The position numbers and the translations under genes are program-made. Under the pieces are notes generated by a model, which saw only the letters and a program-made list of their open reading frames with translations, had not been told where the DNA came from and did not search any database. From positions 21,409,794 to 21,473,793 of the forward strand of contig OY987234.1 of NCBI GenBank assembly GCA_963920705.1: DNA of 64,000 nt. Reading direction: 5' to 3'. Numbering within the stretch: the first letter of the stretch is position 1; the number at the start of each line of letters is the position of its first letter. The stretch comes from Odiellus spinosus (lineage: Eukaryota > Arthropoda > Arachnida > Opiliones > Phalangiidae). This document shows, piece by piece, positions 26,070 to 37,817 of the stretch.

Positions 26070-29063
26070 GTAAGATAGAAATCGGCCGCGGCATTAATTA
26101 GGACTAAGAGATAATTTTTTTTTTTTTTTTTACAAATTTCTCGAATTCAAAACCGGAATTTTAATTTTCTGAAGAAACCCAATGCATTGAAGTCTGACTT
26201 AACTTAGCTAAAAAAATATTTAAATTGCTGGGTGTCTCGAGAAACTCTTTGAAAACAGTTACAACCGTAGTTTTCATCACTAACAAAGATAATAGGGTCA
26301 GCTCCTAATCTTTTAATCTGGAGCTTAAATTAAAAACAATATAAAAAAGCGAATTGAATAATGTATATGAAAGTTTGAATTCAGAACATTGACCTATAAT
26401 GCATTATAACCAGTTTGGATTGGAAGATAAAAATTTGCTCTCGAGATTGAATATATTTTTACCGCTAGATAGTAAGATCAGAAGTAAATACTGCCTAAAC
26501 TATAAGTACGCTAACTCAAAGACGTCAAAATTGGTTTCAGTTGTAGTTTAAATAGATATAGTCCGATAGGAAAAACTGTACATACTAATATTAAGCCAAA
26601 AATATTTTTTTGAACTTACTACAGAGTTACCACGACAAAACTAAATAAATTATAGGAAAATAGGAAATTTTTCTTCGTTTTATAGGAAATTATAAGAAAG
26701 TTTTTAGAAATATAATAAAATATATAATTACTACTGAAATTACCCGAAAACATGTTTCTCAAATGAACTTTGGTTTAATAATTAATATAAGGGTTAAATC
26801 CGCCGGATTTATTTTTCTAAAACTAAAGCAGATGACATTTGACCCAATTTCCAAAAAAATACTTAACTTAATTTTTGTAGTTTTTAAGCGCCAACTATAT
26901 TAAAAACATGGATTACAAAAGTAATTTTGAAAAAAAAAAAATAAATAAAAAAATGGGGGAAATTTAGGAAAATGGTTGAAATGTAGTTTTAGAAGAAATT
27001 ATAAAATATAGGAAATATGGTCACCCTGTTACTCGAAAAGTAGAGGCTTAACAGAGAGCAATGGAAAAATTGATATCTCTTTGGTGAATCAAACAAAAAG
27101 AGGGTGTACTTTTTTAATATTAGATTAGGCCTTTTAATCCCTAGAAAATCCCTCGTTGTTGGACTTCATTATCCCTTTAAATAAATTTCTGTATTTTATT
27201 TAATTTAACCATTATATCTCTATCTTTAACCTTGCAATATAGAGAAATATTACGAAGAAAATAGAAAACAAATTTTTCCGCGTAAGACCTTTATCCCTTA
27301 GTAATCACGCTTATATAGTTTAGAACAAGGTTGGTTAAGAGACAGGTTATCCAGCTTAATCCGTCTTCTTTACTAACCTTGGTTGTGATTAAAGACTGGC
27401 AATTAAATCAAAGGGTAAAATATATTTCCGTAAGATCTAAGCGACTTGTTTAATCTGATTAAAAGATCCCGAGGACAAGTAACGAGTTATTTAAATCAAC
27501 CATAACGAAATTTCATTTCAACTTAATTATAACCGTTCTACGTGCCGATTTAACGAAAGAATTACGCGGAATAATGTAATCACAAAGCTCTTATGGAAAT
27601 AATTAGTTTTCATGGCTCCTAATTGATATCTATTTTCAACCAACTTTTTCACTCAAAAACTAAAGTTTAATTATTAAATATTTTCTAATAAATTCCAAAG
27701 AGTCGCGCATCTGCGCATCTTTAGCGCGCATTACCGCTAGAATCTATTACCAAAGCGAAATGAAAATGAGTTGCCGAGAGAGTCGAGTAATTAACGAAGA
27801 ATACGTAAATAACAAAGACGCAGCTTGGATCAGAATTTTGAAAATGATGAAATATGAAAGAGTTTTGGTAAAGATTTTGTTTAATCAGATTTAAACGTGC
27901 TTTAATCCCAATTAATTAAACCTCGGTTAAATCTGATTAAACCACGGCTAATAACACCTCATCTGAAAAGGGAAAACGAGTTTAAGCACTGTCTAACTTA
28001 CGAAGTTTATTACTTTTGATGAGCATATATAAAAGTTGAAATCTTTGGAGATAGAGACGCAAAGTTTCCTCAGAGATAAACTATACCTTCTACACGTGTG
28101 TGCGTTGCGCAAGACGTATTAGATTTAGGTATTGGAAGCTAGACAAACCAACTGTGTAGCCTCTTTTACATTTTTTTAATTCCTTCCGGCTATTTTTAGT
28201 TAGCGACTAAAAGAACGTGAAAAACAATCTCAGGAAGTGAAAAATTCCTTCAGGATTACCGGAAAAAGAGATATTTAAATTAAAACAATGAAATCATCAA
28301 AATTTTCGTTAAAATATTGTTGTAAAAAAGCAAATTTTTATTGAATCGGAACTTCGGAAATGAAAAATTATTTCCGAGGAAGTCATAAATCATAAAACAC
28401 ACTGACTACATTTCCGTCCATTTTTTTTTTTTTTTTTTTTTTTTTTGGAAAGCGTGACATTTTAAGATTTCCCTAAATATCTCAAACGTTAAATATATTT
28501 TACTTTTCATCATTTAGTTATTTACAGATATTTAATTTAAAAATTTGTTTAATTAGAGCGAAGAGAAAGTGCAGCCAATTTCGAAATATAATTTTTTTTC
28601 GCTTTCAACTAAAACATTTACTCTCAAGCGTTTCCATTTTTAATTATTAAATAATGATTTGTTAAGTTCAAGATATTTTAATTATCATTTTCTCTAATTA
28701 AATTTTTAATTGGCATTTTATTTAATTAATAAATGGTATTTTTTATTATTTTTTAATATAAAAAATAATAAAATACCACTTAAATAAAATTTCATATTTT
28801 AAATACTGATATTGTATATTAAGTTGCAATCTTAATTAGATTAAATTTTCTAGTTAAATAAAACTATTTTAATCATAGAAACTACGTTCGTTTACCAAAA
28901 TTTAAATTCTTACATTGTTAGAACTAAAGTTAAATCGGTTTCTAAGCTAATGAACTAAATGCAATCTTGATAAGAACAAATTTTTCTATTTAAAAACGTA
29001 TAATTTAACATGGAAACTAGGATCTATCCTAGGCTGCAACAAAATACACAACATCAACGTATT

Positions 29064-29101
<38 letters not shown>

Positions 29102-29528
29102 AAAGAAGATTCACTGAAATATTAGAACTTAATTTTTGTACAATTAAAATACGAAAAAATATATTCTAGTATTAGAAGCTTTAATTCCGACATTATTTAG
29201 GTTCAGATAGCATTTTTAAAAATTTTAAATGCAGTAATTACGCAATATATACGTTTTTTTTTTAATGACAAAGGAGAAAATTTTCATTTTATCTTCTGAA
29301 CCTCAATTTTGGAACTTTTTCTAACTGGGATTTTACTCGTGAACTCAATTGTAAGGTACACACACATAGATAGCGGCGACATTTAGAATTGGGCACAACT
29401 CGTAGCGTTTCATAGCTGAATTCACCCATACCTTTACACTTGAACAAATCATAATTTAATAAAAAGGTTAATACCGTTAAAACTAATAACGCTCGTTTAA
29501 AACAATTATTCTTTGGCACTAGTTACAA
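26070..29528. other. Intergenic, no gene recognised
   Basis: Strongly AT-rich, with a 28-nt T run (28423-28446 and around) and a 30-nt A run (29070-29099). TTCATTATCCCTTTAA at 27166-27181 looks like one end of the TTAA-AGGG family, but I find no partner. An open frame at 29289-29519 (-) has no ATG. Confidence 0.3.
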
Positions 29529-29877
29529 CCATGGAGAAATAATAACATGATAGCTATTGTACCAAAAATGTAACTTGACCTTAATGTTATTTCTCCATAG
29601 GTGTAATTATCAATTACGTGCAAAACTTTATAACCATGGAGAAATAATAACTGGAGAGTTATTACAGGTTACTAAACATGTAGCTTAACTTCACCTCTTA
29701 GTGAAATGGTTTTCGTGAAATATACTTATCTATAATTTGCAAAACTATATTACCATGGATAAATAATAAGTGTTATTTCTCCATGGCTTTATCTATTATC
29801 TGCAAAATTAGGACCATGTATAAATAATAACAATGGTTATTAAAATAATCTTCTCGTTATTATTATTTATACATGGA
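29529..29877. repeat. Cluster of small hairpin repeats
   Basis: CCATGGAGAAATAATAAC at 29529-29546 and 29634-29651 and CCATGGATAAATAATAA at 29753-29769 alternate with their complements (GTTATTTCTCCATAGG at 29586-29601, TGTTATTTCTCCATGG at 29771-29786). A last pair lies at about 29814-29876 (CCATGTATAAATAATAAC and its inverse). A TGCAAAA word precedes three of the units. Reads as three or four tandem copies of a palindromic short element. Confidence 0.6.
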
Positions 29878-31354
29878 TATGACTAATTATAATACAACTA
29901 ATTACCACTATACTAACAGGCGACTAAAGATATTAAATTATCTAAGTTTAGGAACACGTACGCCTCTCCTAATTTTATTTCTCTACGAATGAAATTAAAC
30001 TTCTCGACAATGACTTCGTAAAAAATTATAATTTGAAAGGTCAAAAGGTTCGTTTCAAACCGGGAAATAAAATACAAACTATCTTGCTCTCAATTAAAGA
30101 TAAATATCGACGAATGAAAAAAAGAGAAATAATTAAATTCAAACACTTGATTGGCTCGAAGGATAAATATATAATAATAATAATTAAGTAGGTACCTATA
30201 GTCTGTTTTACAACTTGATTTGGGGAAAAAACTGTACCCGTTATGATCTAAGATTGGTTTCTGGAGGGGATAAACACTTGAAAATTTAATTGTACATCGA
30301 ATTCAAAGGAGTGTTGGTCCCTTCGATTAGATGTTAATTATAACTTAAATTTGGAAAATGATTCCCCTTTCCACGAACTTTAGGTTTACGTCTGGTAAAC
30401 CTTTATTTAGCAGTCGAAACTCCTAAAGTTTACGTAAGATCTCAGTTCTTAGCTTCGCGCGTTTTCAAATCAATGTAAAAAGAAGTTTGGTGCTTGGAAT
30501 TTCTAAGGTTCCAAAGACTGGTACTATAATACGACAAGGGTAGGTTAGATAGATGAATAAACTGGTAGTACTAAATCGAAAATAGAATAAAATTTAAGGC
30601 GCTTATTTTCTTTTTATCATATCTCTTAAAGGCTACCAAGGACGAACGAGTTTAAAATTCGACAAAAAATCATGGAAATTGCTTGAAGAACAAGATCGGC
30701 TTATAGCCTCGTCGACTATTAAATATTTTTTTCACGTTTGACCATGGGCAATATCAATACCACTTTTCAACAAGTTTCTTACTTTTCGTTTACAAAAAAT
30801 TAAATTCAATTTAATTCGTTTAAACGCGCCTATTATATCTCTAAAATGATTATGTAACGATGAACAATTTAACATTATGACTATTTACAAAAATTCTCCT
30901 ATATTATTTTTAAACCAAGGAGGTAAACCACTCGGAAAATGGAGCAAGCACCTGGTACGGAAATTCACGACGTTTTTGGGTGCGTGAATTTTCGTTTATT
31001 ATTCGTTGTTTTTGAGCTAGTTTATAAAATAATGGAAACTTCAAAAAAATAACGAGATTTTTGATAGTTTTCGTTAATTAGTTTCGAGCTAATTTTATTT
31101 GGAATTCTCTATTCTTGACGTTTTCCATTCGCTTATTACTAATTTTTCGCTCAAAATTATCAAAGAGAATGAAAAATTTGACGGCGTAGTTCCCCACTTA
31201 AGTGGTCTCTTCGAATGCGGTTACTTCCTTGGCTTTGAGGCTCGAAATAAGGAGGTATTCGCGAGGAAGACGTATTATTGTTCATCAAAAATACTAAAGT
31301 TCTTATTACTAAGGGTCGGGGGGTCAGTTAAACCCTAAATTTTCGTAAGAAAAA
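29878..31354. other. Intergenic, 3' side of PAQR3
   Basis: AT-rich, no coding signal. The right end is the 3' flank of PAQR3. A 79-codon ORF at 31099-31338 (+) shows no recognisable domain. Confidence 0.3.
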
Positions 31355-32467
31355 TCAAGGTAACCTTTGGGCGACCGACACCAGGGAATCTTGGATACAA
31401 GGATGGTTTTGTCGAAAAACGGCGTACTTGATACCCGTTTCGTGCCAATAGTACAAGGCCACGACGATAAAGACGTGCCACAACTGATGACTACCTCCTA
31501 AGAAATCCATTCTGCCGGGGAAAAACCTTTCGGGAACTTTGGTGGCGTAAAAGACGAAGGCCACGGCGATCAACAAATACATTCCGAACACTCGAGGCAA
31601 CAAGGCTTGGATCAAGGGACGGTCGAAACCTCCTTCCAAATAGGTCCAATGTCCGGTGGGAACGACCCCGAATAAGGCCCAAACGAGGAAGATGACGATA
31701 CGATTGCGGTCGCTCTTGAAAGAACGGTCCTTGGACATGACGTGAGTGACCAGCACGACGATGGACATGGTACCAATCAGGATCTCGTAGAAGGCCTTCC
31801 ATCCGGGGAAGCAGGCGAACGCGTAGTGTATACCCGATATGAAGATGGCCGCGAAACTCAAAATAATGCCGGCCACGTCCCATTTCAGACAATCGAAGTA
31901 GGTATTTTCGCAACGGGCGCCGAAAACGTGGAATCCGACGGACAAGAGCATGGTCGCTTGATAGGCCAACAACAAACAGAGCATAACTACTTTCTCACCC
32001 AAGGAGGGCTGGAAAATCGGGATGGTCACGAAGATATCGTAGATCATCAGACCCAGGAAGAAGGCGAAACCGAACAAATGGGTCCAAATGTTCATGGTTT
32101 CGTTGGACCACCAAAAAATACTTTGCAGGCATTCGGCGGTGTTCAGGAAAACTCGATATCCGGTCCTGATGAAACGATTGTTTTGCAAATAACTTGGCGC
32201 TTGTTCGTAGCTCAACAAATTACGTTTCTTCTGGTTTTCGGGTCTCGGAGAAGTGAACCTGAAGCCACCTCCGCAACACCTTTTGGGGTTAACGCAGGAA
32301 TCCGAGGAAGAGCTGGCTCGCGTCGGATCGGTTAGATTTTCTCTCGATAGCCTCTTGACCAATTCTTGGTTAGACGTCGAGGTACTACTAAGGGTAGTAG
32401 AAGAACCGCCGCTACTGTAAACGCACGTCATATTACTGGCAAAATGATTCTTCAAACTGCTAGCCAT
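31355..32467 (-). CDS. PAQR3: PAQR3-like seven-TM receptor family protein
   Basis: Single exon, 370 aa, ATG at 32467, TGA at 31355-31357. Residues 1-95 are a Ser-rich tail without known domain (human PAQR3 has a much shorter one). From YEQAPSYLQNNRFIRTGYR on, the sequence follows PAQR3: SNETMNIWTHLFG, the SVGFH motif, HWTYLEGGFDRPLIQ, KVPERFFPGRMDFLGGSHQ and HQLWH. The Ser/His set in SVGFH and HQLWH is the metal-binding core of the PAQR/hemolysin-III fold. Seven hydrophobic segments are visible. In mammals PAQR3 (RKTG) sits in the Golgi and traps Raf kinase. GC content and codon use are richer than the flanks. Head to head with RYBP, 1.25 kb between starts. Confidence 0.92.
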   Translation of the reverse strand: MASSLKNHFASNMTCVYSSGGSSTTLSSTSTSNQELVKRLSRENLTDPTRASSSSDSCVNPKRCCGGGFRFTSPRPENQKKRNLLSYEQAPSYLQNNRFIRTGYRVFLNTAECLQSIFWWSNETMNIWTHLFGFAFFLGLMIYDIFVTIPIFQPSLGEKVVMLCLLLAYQATMLLSVGFHVFGARCENTYFDCLKWDVAGIILSFAAIFISGIHYAFACFPGWKAFYEILIGTMSIVVLVTHVMSKDRSFKSDRNRIVIFLVWALFGVVPTGHWTYLEGGFDRPLIQALLPRVFGMYLLIAVAFVFYATKVPERFFPGRMDFLGGSHQLWHVFIVVALYYWHETGIKYAVFRQNHPCIQDSLVSVAQRLP

Positions 32468-33721
32468 ATAGTAAACGCGGTATAAACGCGCGAAATTCCG
32501 TCACTATGGTCGTCGATTATTTTTCGTCCGCAGGAAGGAACTGGTGTCCTTTTTTTTTTCCTTCTCTTTTACTTTTATTTAAAAAATAAAAGTTCTTACG
32601 CGTTGAATGTTAAGGAGGAAACAAAAACTCGAGATTTAGGTTAGCTCTTTAACTTGGTTGCGTATAAGATTTTTACGAAAAGGAACGACTAAAAAAATGA
32701 AACGGAAAAACTCGCGCGTTGGTCCGCTACTACCCGAGTGGAGTGTTCGGAACGAAATGACGAGAATTGGGCTACGCGATAAAGGGGAATACACCTAGCC
32801 CGGGTTTTTATATCGAACCGAAGGTTTTGAACCCTCGAAGCGTACGGGACGACGAGTCCTTCGATTAACTTAGAAAGAACCGGTTTTCTATGAAGGTTTC
32901 GCCATCTATAGAGTACGTCAAAACACGAATTACGTAGAAGCAAAAACAAAACGTAGATAAAAATTAAAACCATATAACTATATCGTCTTTACGACCACTG
33001 TCCTTGTCCGTACACGGAAAAATTGCGACTTATCTTAAAGATCTTCTACGCATTTCCATAATAATACCACACAGAATCCTTGGCGGTCGATATTTTGCAA
33101 TTTTTCACACGGAATATATTTTTCTAATTTAAAAAAACTTGTCACTGAAATGACTCTCAATCGATTTGAAAATACGATTGAAATTGGTTTTATAACCTTT
33201 ATACAACAAACACGCTTATGTAATTAAATTGGTATTGGAATTTAGAGCTGTTTCGTATCAAATTCGCCTAAAACCCGGCTTCACCGCTTGAACGATCTAG
33301 TCTAAGAATTCGCCTAAAACCGGGCTTCTGCGCTAGTTCAGAATCCCGATTACGAGCGCGGCTAAGATGAAAGAGCCCGCAGTGCATCCAAACGCGCAAT
33401 ATGTACAGGTGGAGTGGACCCGGAAAAGGGGCGTTCGAGTCTCGACGCTAAAAAATAACAGCTGTTTAATGTTTACATAAAATAACTTTCGTCGCGTTCG
33501 ATAGATGCCGGTAAAAACGGGCGGCGAGAGGTCACGTGACGTAGAAAATTATAGGCGTTCGCCATTTTGGGTTCACCAGAGGTGAGGAGAGAGAAAACAG
33601 ACAGGAAGACGAGGAATTTTGTTCATAGAGGATCTCGTTTGTACAATTTTTCTATCAAAAAAAAGACTACACGCACAACAGGGTAGAGTTTTTGTTTTTT
33701 TAGTGGTTTCGCTCATGAGCT
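32468..33721. promoter_or_regulatory. Shared 5' region of PAQR3 (-) and RYBP (+)
   Basis: Divergent starts at 32467 and 33722. The stretch 33260-33640 is GC-richer and CpG-containing. It includes a nearly repeated CGCCTAAAACC(C/G)GGCTTC (about 33266 and 33311), a CACGTGAC E-box at 33533-33540 and CGCCATTTTG at 33560-33569, the reverse of a YY1 site (CAAAATGGCG). The 5' UTR of RYBP probably lies at the right end. Transcription start sites are not determined. Confidence 0.5.
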
Positions 33722-35266
33722 ATGGATTCCAAGAAGAGTCCAAACAGGTAGGATAATCTTTCTTTAATTCGAATAACCCCGATGCTTAAGATTTTACCCG
33801 GATCCTTCCTACGTTTAAAATAAACGCCAAAATATCCGTTCGCTAATCCCGAACGATCTTATCCGTCGCTTTCCTCGCCTTTCTTAAAATATTTAGGCTT
33901 ATTGTAGGCTAGTTTTTATTCCGACCCCGAGGTTAGTGGACATTGAATCGATCAGTTAAGCTTCACTCATTCCACGGTCATTTTCTCCACTCCAGCTTAA
34001 ACCTAAACACAAGGGAGTTCTTCCTCCACGCTCTCTCTATGGGATAGAATAGAAATGGGGAAAAAAATGGGAGATAGGGCCCCTCAAATATTTTTCCAAG
34101 ATAAAAAAAAAAGCCTTAACTTATCTACAAAACTATAAACCAGAAATTTAAGTGGGCCAAAGACACTGAGATTAATTAAACACTAATATGAAAGTACACC
34201 CAGCATGGTCCTCGTTATATCGCTGACCACATTGTTAATGACTCCTAAAATGATCATAAAGCCTAATTAAGGGTTTTTAAGCCTATATACTCCTCGCCAA
34301 TAAATTATAACCTTAGAATCGCCCGGTTCTAGAATCTTATTAGTAATTTATGACTTAATCTTTGTATTTTCTTTTTTTAACAAGTCCTTCTTACAGAAGA
34401 AATAAAAGACACAATAAAGCCATTGAAGAGAACTATTGGGATTGTAGCGTTTGCACGTACCGCAACTCTGCGGAAGCTTTCAAGTGTTTAATGTGTGATG
34501 TTAGGAAAGGAACTTCCACTAGGTAATTATACCTCAGTGTTTGACTCTAATGAGGGGATGGTAGTTAAGGGATTTTTTTTTTTTCGTATAGGAAACCGCG
34601 CATAAATCCTCAGCTGGTAGCCCAGCAGGTAGCGCAACAATATACGCAGCCACCACCAAAACCTAAAGTGTCATCCAAGTTGGAGAAGGGAGACAAAAAG
34701 GGTACGACATCTTCCGACGGAAAACCAGCGAAAAAACTAAGGTAATTAAAAATTCTTAAAGGAACCAAGAAGCCTGGGTTCAACAATTTTGAGTTAAACT
34801 GTTTTAGGGATAGAAAATATAGTAAAAATATTGATATTTCGAACAAAACATATTTGGAGATTTGTTTGAAATGACCTAGTCTAAAAAATCTAGAAAAATT
34901 AGCCATTTTGAAAACAGGTTGACTTAGAATCTCTTCCCCCTATTTTTTTTGGGACAATATACTCTTCTGTAATATCACAACTTTAAAAATAATGTTGCGT
35001 TCAATTTCAGGCCCAGACTAAAGAACATCGACCGCAGTAGTGCCCAACAAAAAGCGGTAACAGTGAACAATGTTACAGTAATTATAACAGAGTTTCAAGC
35101 AAAAAGGAGGACACTTTCGGAAACATCGACTAACGGCCAAAATAGTAGTAGTAGCAGTAGTAGCGGTAGTGGTACTGATAGTGGCAGCCAATCAGATACG
35201 GCTAGCCACGGGGACTCGCGACACGCGGATTCGCGGAACGGAGATGTTGCGACCGAAAGGAGATGA
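33722..35266 (+). CDS. RYBP: RYBP/YAF2, Polycomb PRC1 subunit
   Basis: Exons 33722-33747, 34397-34522, 34592-34741, 35011-35266; 558 nt, 185 aa. RYBP/YAF2 binds RING1 and H2AK119-ubiquitin in variant PRC1. [10 protein letters not shown] matches the vertebrate start. A RanBP2-type zinc finger follows with Cys25, Cys28, Cys39 and Cys42 ([18 protein letters not shown]), the ubiquitin-binding part. Next come [14 protein letters not shown] and the C-terminal RING1-binding segment ([25 protein letters not shown]), ending in a Ser-rich tail. An ATG six bases upstream (33715) is in another frame and was not used; the 33722 frame is the one that continues through all exons. AATAAA right after the stop (35268) is too early to be the only poly(A) signal. 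Confidence 0.93.
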
Positions 35267-36371
35267 GAATAAATTATATATAGCCAAACGAAAAAAAAAA
35301 AAAAAAACTTGTCTACATCTTCATCTCTCTCTTTTGTAAATAATGAAGAATAAATACGGGTTTAAGAGGATGACAACTCGTGGTTTATTCAAAAGTTTTA
35401 ACCACGATGAAACGGCAACCAAGCTAAAAAAGTTTTGTTTGTCTCGTGAAATGTTTTTTGTGAGTGGTGATGTAAAAAATGAACAAAAATGTGTATTAAC
35501 TATATAAATATAGGGAAGAAATCTGAAACTTTTAACCAATATCTTCCAACACCTCGAATAATTGAAACTTTCGATAAGCGTAAAAGCTACAAAAAAAAAG
35601 AAAAAACCCCAACCTCAAAGTGATTTTAAAAATAAAAATTAATAGTGCAAAATAAATAAAATTCAAAAACAAAAATGACCTGCCATTTACCGTAATAAAC
35701 ACCTTTAGCGACAATATTTGTGTAAAACAAACAGTACACGTGGCACAAGTCTCCAATATTTATATATTTAAAGATTCTTTCTCGCACTAGCGTTAATTTT
35801 ATCAAACTAAAAAAAAAAACTAAGAGTCACTGACGTGTGAGCGAAAAGTTTTTTTACAAGAAATGTTCCTGTTCCTTTTCTAACTATGAGCAATCTATGA
35901 TTTTCCTTATTATTATTAATTACCCACTTTATACATATCTTGTCACTTAAAACTGTACAAAGACTTCTCACTTTCACCTTGGTTTTTTATTTTTCCGTTT
36001 TTTAAGAAGCCTAAACATAAGAAATAAGCCTTTCTCATGTATTTTTTTTAAACCATTAAAATAGGTAAAATATTTTGAATGGAGAAATTAAAATTTACGC
36101 GCTTTTGTGATACTCCTCTGGAAATTTTGTGTAAATTTATCTACAATTATTTTGTTTCTTTCTAATGAAATATAAAAATCTCTCAAAAATTGGTATAAAC
36201 TCTCATTTTATTTTAAATTTAATGTTTTTCTTTTAGAGTTGACTTTATACGGTGGAGTTAATTACCTCTTCGGCTCTTTATACAATTATCTACAAATAAG
36301 ATATATTTTTTTCAATTTCTTAGAGGGGAGATTCAGTAAATGTAAATCAACTCACAATAAACTGTTCGGAG
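35267..36371. other. RYBP 3' UTR and convergent spacer to CDPF1
   Basis: AT-rich; includes probable RYBP 3' UTR with several AATAAA words (35351, 35652) and the 3' flank of CDPF1. No gene seen. Confidence 0.35.
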
Positions 36372-36907
36372 TTATGTAGATGATTCGGGTTTAAAAGGTT
36401 TAATTTCCTAAATGAATTTTTTAAAATAGATATAGGGCCTTTTAGGTACTGTTTTCATAAAACAGTAAACTACCTTTAAAATTTGAGGAGGAAATTCCTT
36501 AGCATTTTGTTGAGCGCAACTCATGCAAAACCTTTTAGTGTAGTAAATACTACAATCCTATTTAAAATTTGGTGTGGGATATTTAATTGGAAGTTAAGTG
36601 CAATAGACGAGCGTATAGAAATAGTTAACGAACCTGTGATTGACACACAGTTTTGTCACACAGGGAACAATGACTGCCTAATACTACAAATAGACCCTCG
36701 CCATAAGGTTGAAATGGGTCTTTCATCAAATAAACGTTTTCCTTAAATCTTTTCCAAGATCAAATTGGAATTAAAACCCTCAAAAAACAAAACAACAAAT
36801 TTTATGACTTACCGAACAGATCTCAAATAGGGCGGTTTTGTGCCGTAGTAATCGAATTTTTCGTTTAATCCACAAAAGTTACACGTGAAAATTGTCTTTT
36901 CTTCCAT
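36372..36907 (-). CDS. CDPF1: CDPF1-like cysteine-rich DPF-motif protein
   Basis: Exons 36907-36813, 36748-36634, 36557-36474, 36407-36372; 330 nt, 109 aa (human CDPF1 about 123). Function of the family is unknown. Four Cys pairs typical of a zinc-binding fold are visible: FTCNFCGL, SHCSLC, then VCQSQDCSIYY and RFCMSCA. The name motif DPF is in YLMKDPFQPYGE, and GTKPPY precedes it as in vertebrates. The end (KEFPPQILKEIKPFKPESST) matches the FPQEI region of the human protein. All introns are 64-76 bp with matching phases. Head to head with nischarin, with 910 bp between starts. Confidence 0.85.
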
Positions 36908-37817
36908 GTTAATCCAAAGCGAAAATTATTGACAGATCACACACACGACACACGCGGAATGCAACTTTTCGTTGTAACGAGCCAAGGCTTACCGAAATTT
37001 CAAAAATGAGTGACAAACTCTAAGCCTTGGTAACACTTCAGACTTTTAAGTTATTTTCTTTCCAATATAATTGATATTACACTCCGTCACGACACGAAAA
37101 TTAATGTCTCAAGTTTGTTGATTAAAACTTAAACCGAATATACAAATGCTTACCATTTTAAAATATAATTAGCCCATAAACGCTGTAAACAATTAAAACA
37201 GGACCGGCGTTGAACAAATGACTGGTTGGAAAACCCAACGAAAGGGGCTGGCCTGACATGCCTATACTTCTATTCAAGACTAGTTTGCAATATAAAAGAA
37301 ACCTTATGCGGATGAACATTCAATGTTAAATCTAGTACGAAGAAAAGTAGTGATAACCAACTTAACTGAAACACCAAACATGGAATGTATTATAAATAGT
37401 CTAGAGCCACAACAAATTACGGCTAGTATAAAAACATAGAAAAAGCAGACGACAATGTAAGTCCTAAGTCAGGACTCAGGCTGCTTGTCATTAAGTTGTG
37501 AATATTTATACTAGAGTTCCTTTTTGATTTCCCGATAATTTATTCTCGCGAACTTTATCTAGTAGCATAAATTAGGTAAGTGGCGTGTGATATCCCGCCC
37601 TTTTACTCCCTTTAAAGAGCGTACTTTTGCTATTTACTCTCCTTTCAAGCCTATAAGTTGACCTTGAAATAAAACGTAAACATTAGATCAAGCCACCCGC
37701 CAACGTCGATTCATTGTTACTCGAGAGCGGCTTTAAATCCCGCCCCCATATCATATTATGAAATATGAATAAAATTTTAATTACAAGTTAGACTTAAATT
37801 AGACAAATCTCCACAAA
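36908..37817. promoter_or_regulatory. Shared 5' region of CDPF1 (-) and nischarin (+)
   Basis: Divergent starts at 36907 and 37818. Contains a CACACACGACACACGCGG patch next to CDPF1 and TCCCGCCC (about 37593) and ATCCCGCCCCC (about 37738) words nearer nischarin, which look like GC-box/E2F-type sites. TSS not determined. Confidence 0.4.

Noticed and set aside
29289-29519. 76-codon open frame (-) with hydrophobic start and several Cys
   Set aside because: No ATG: the first codon is GTG directly after an in-frame stop, and it abuts the hairpin cluster. A spliced upstream exon is possible but none was found.
31491-32335. Long open frames antisense and out of frame to PAQR3
   Set aside because: They are overlaps of the GC-richer PAQR3 exon; the PAQR3 frame has clear homology.
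33425-33460. tRNA B-box-like GTTCGAGTCTC
   Set aside because: No matching A box or foldable acceptor stem at the right distance.
33715-33747. Upstream ATG reading [11 protein letters not shown] before RYBP
   Set aside because: Out of frame with the later exons; the ATG at 33722 gives the conserved RYBP start.
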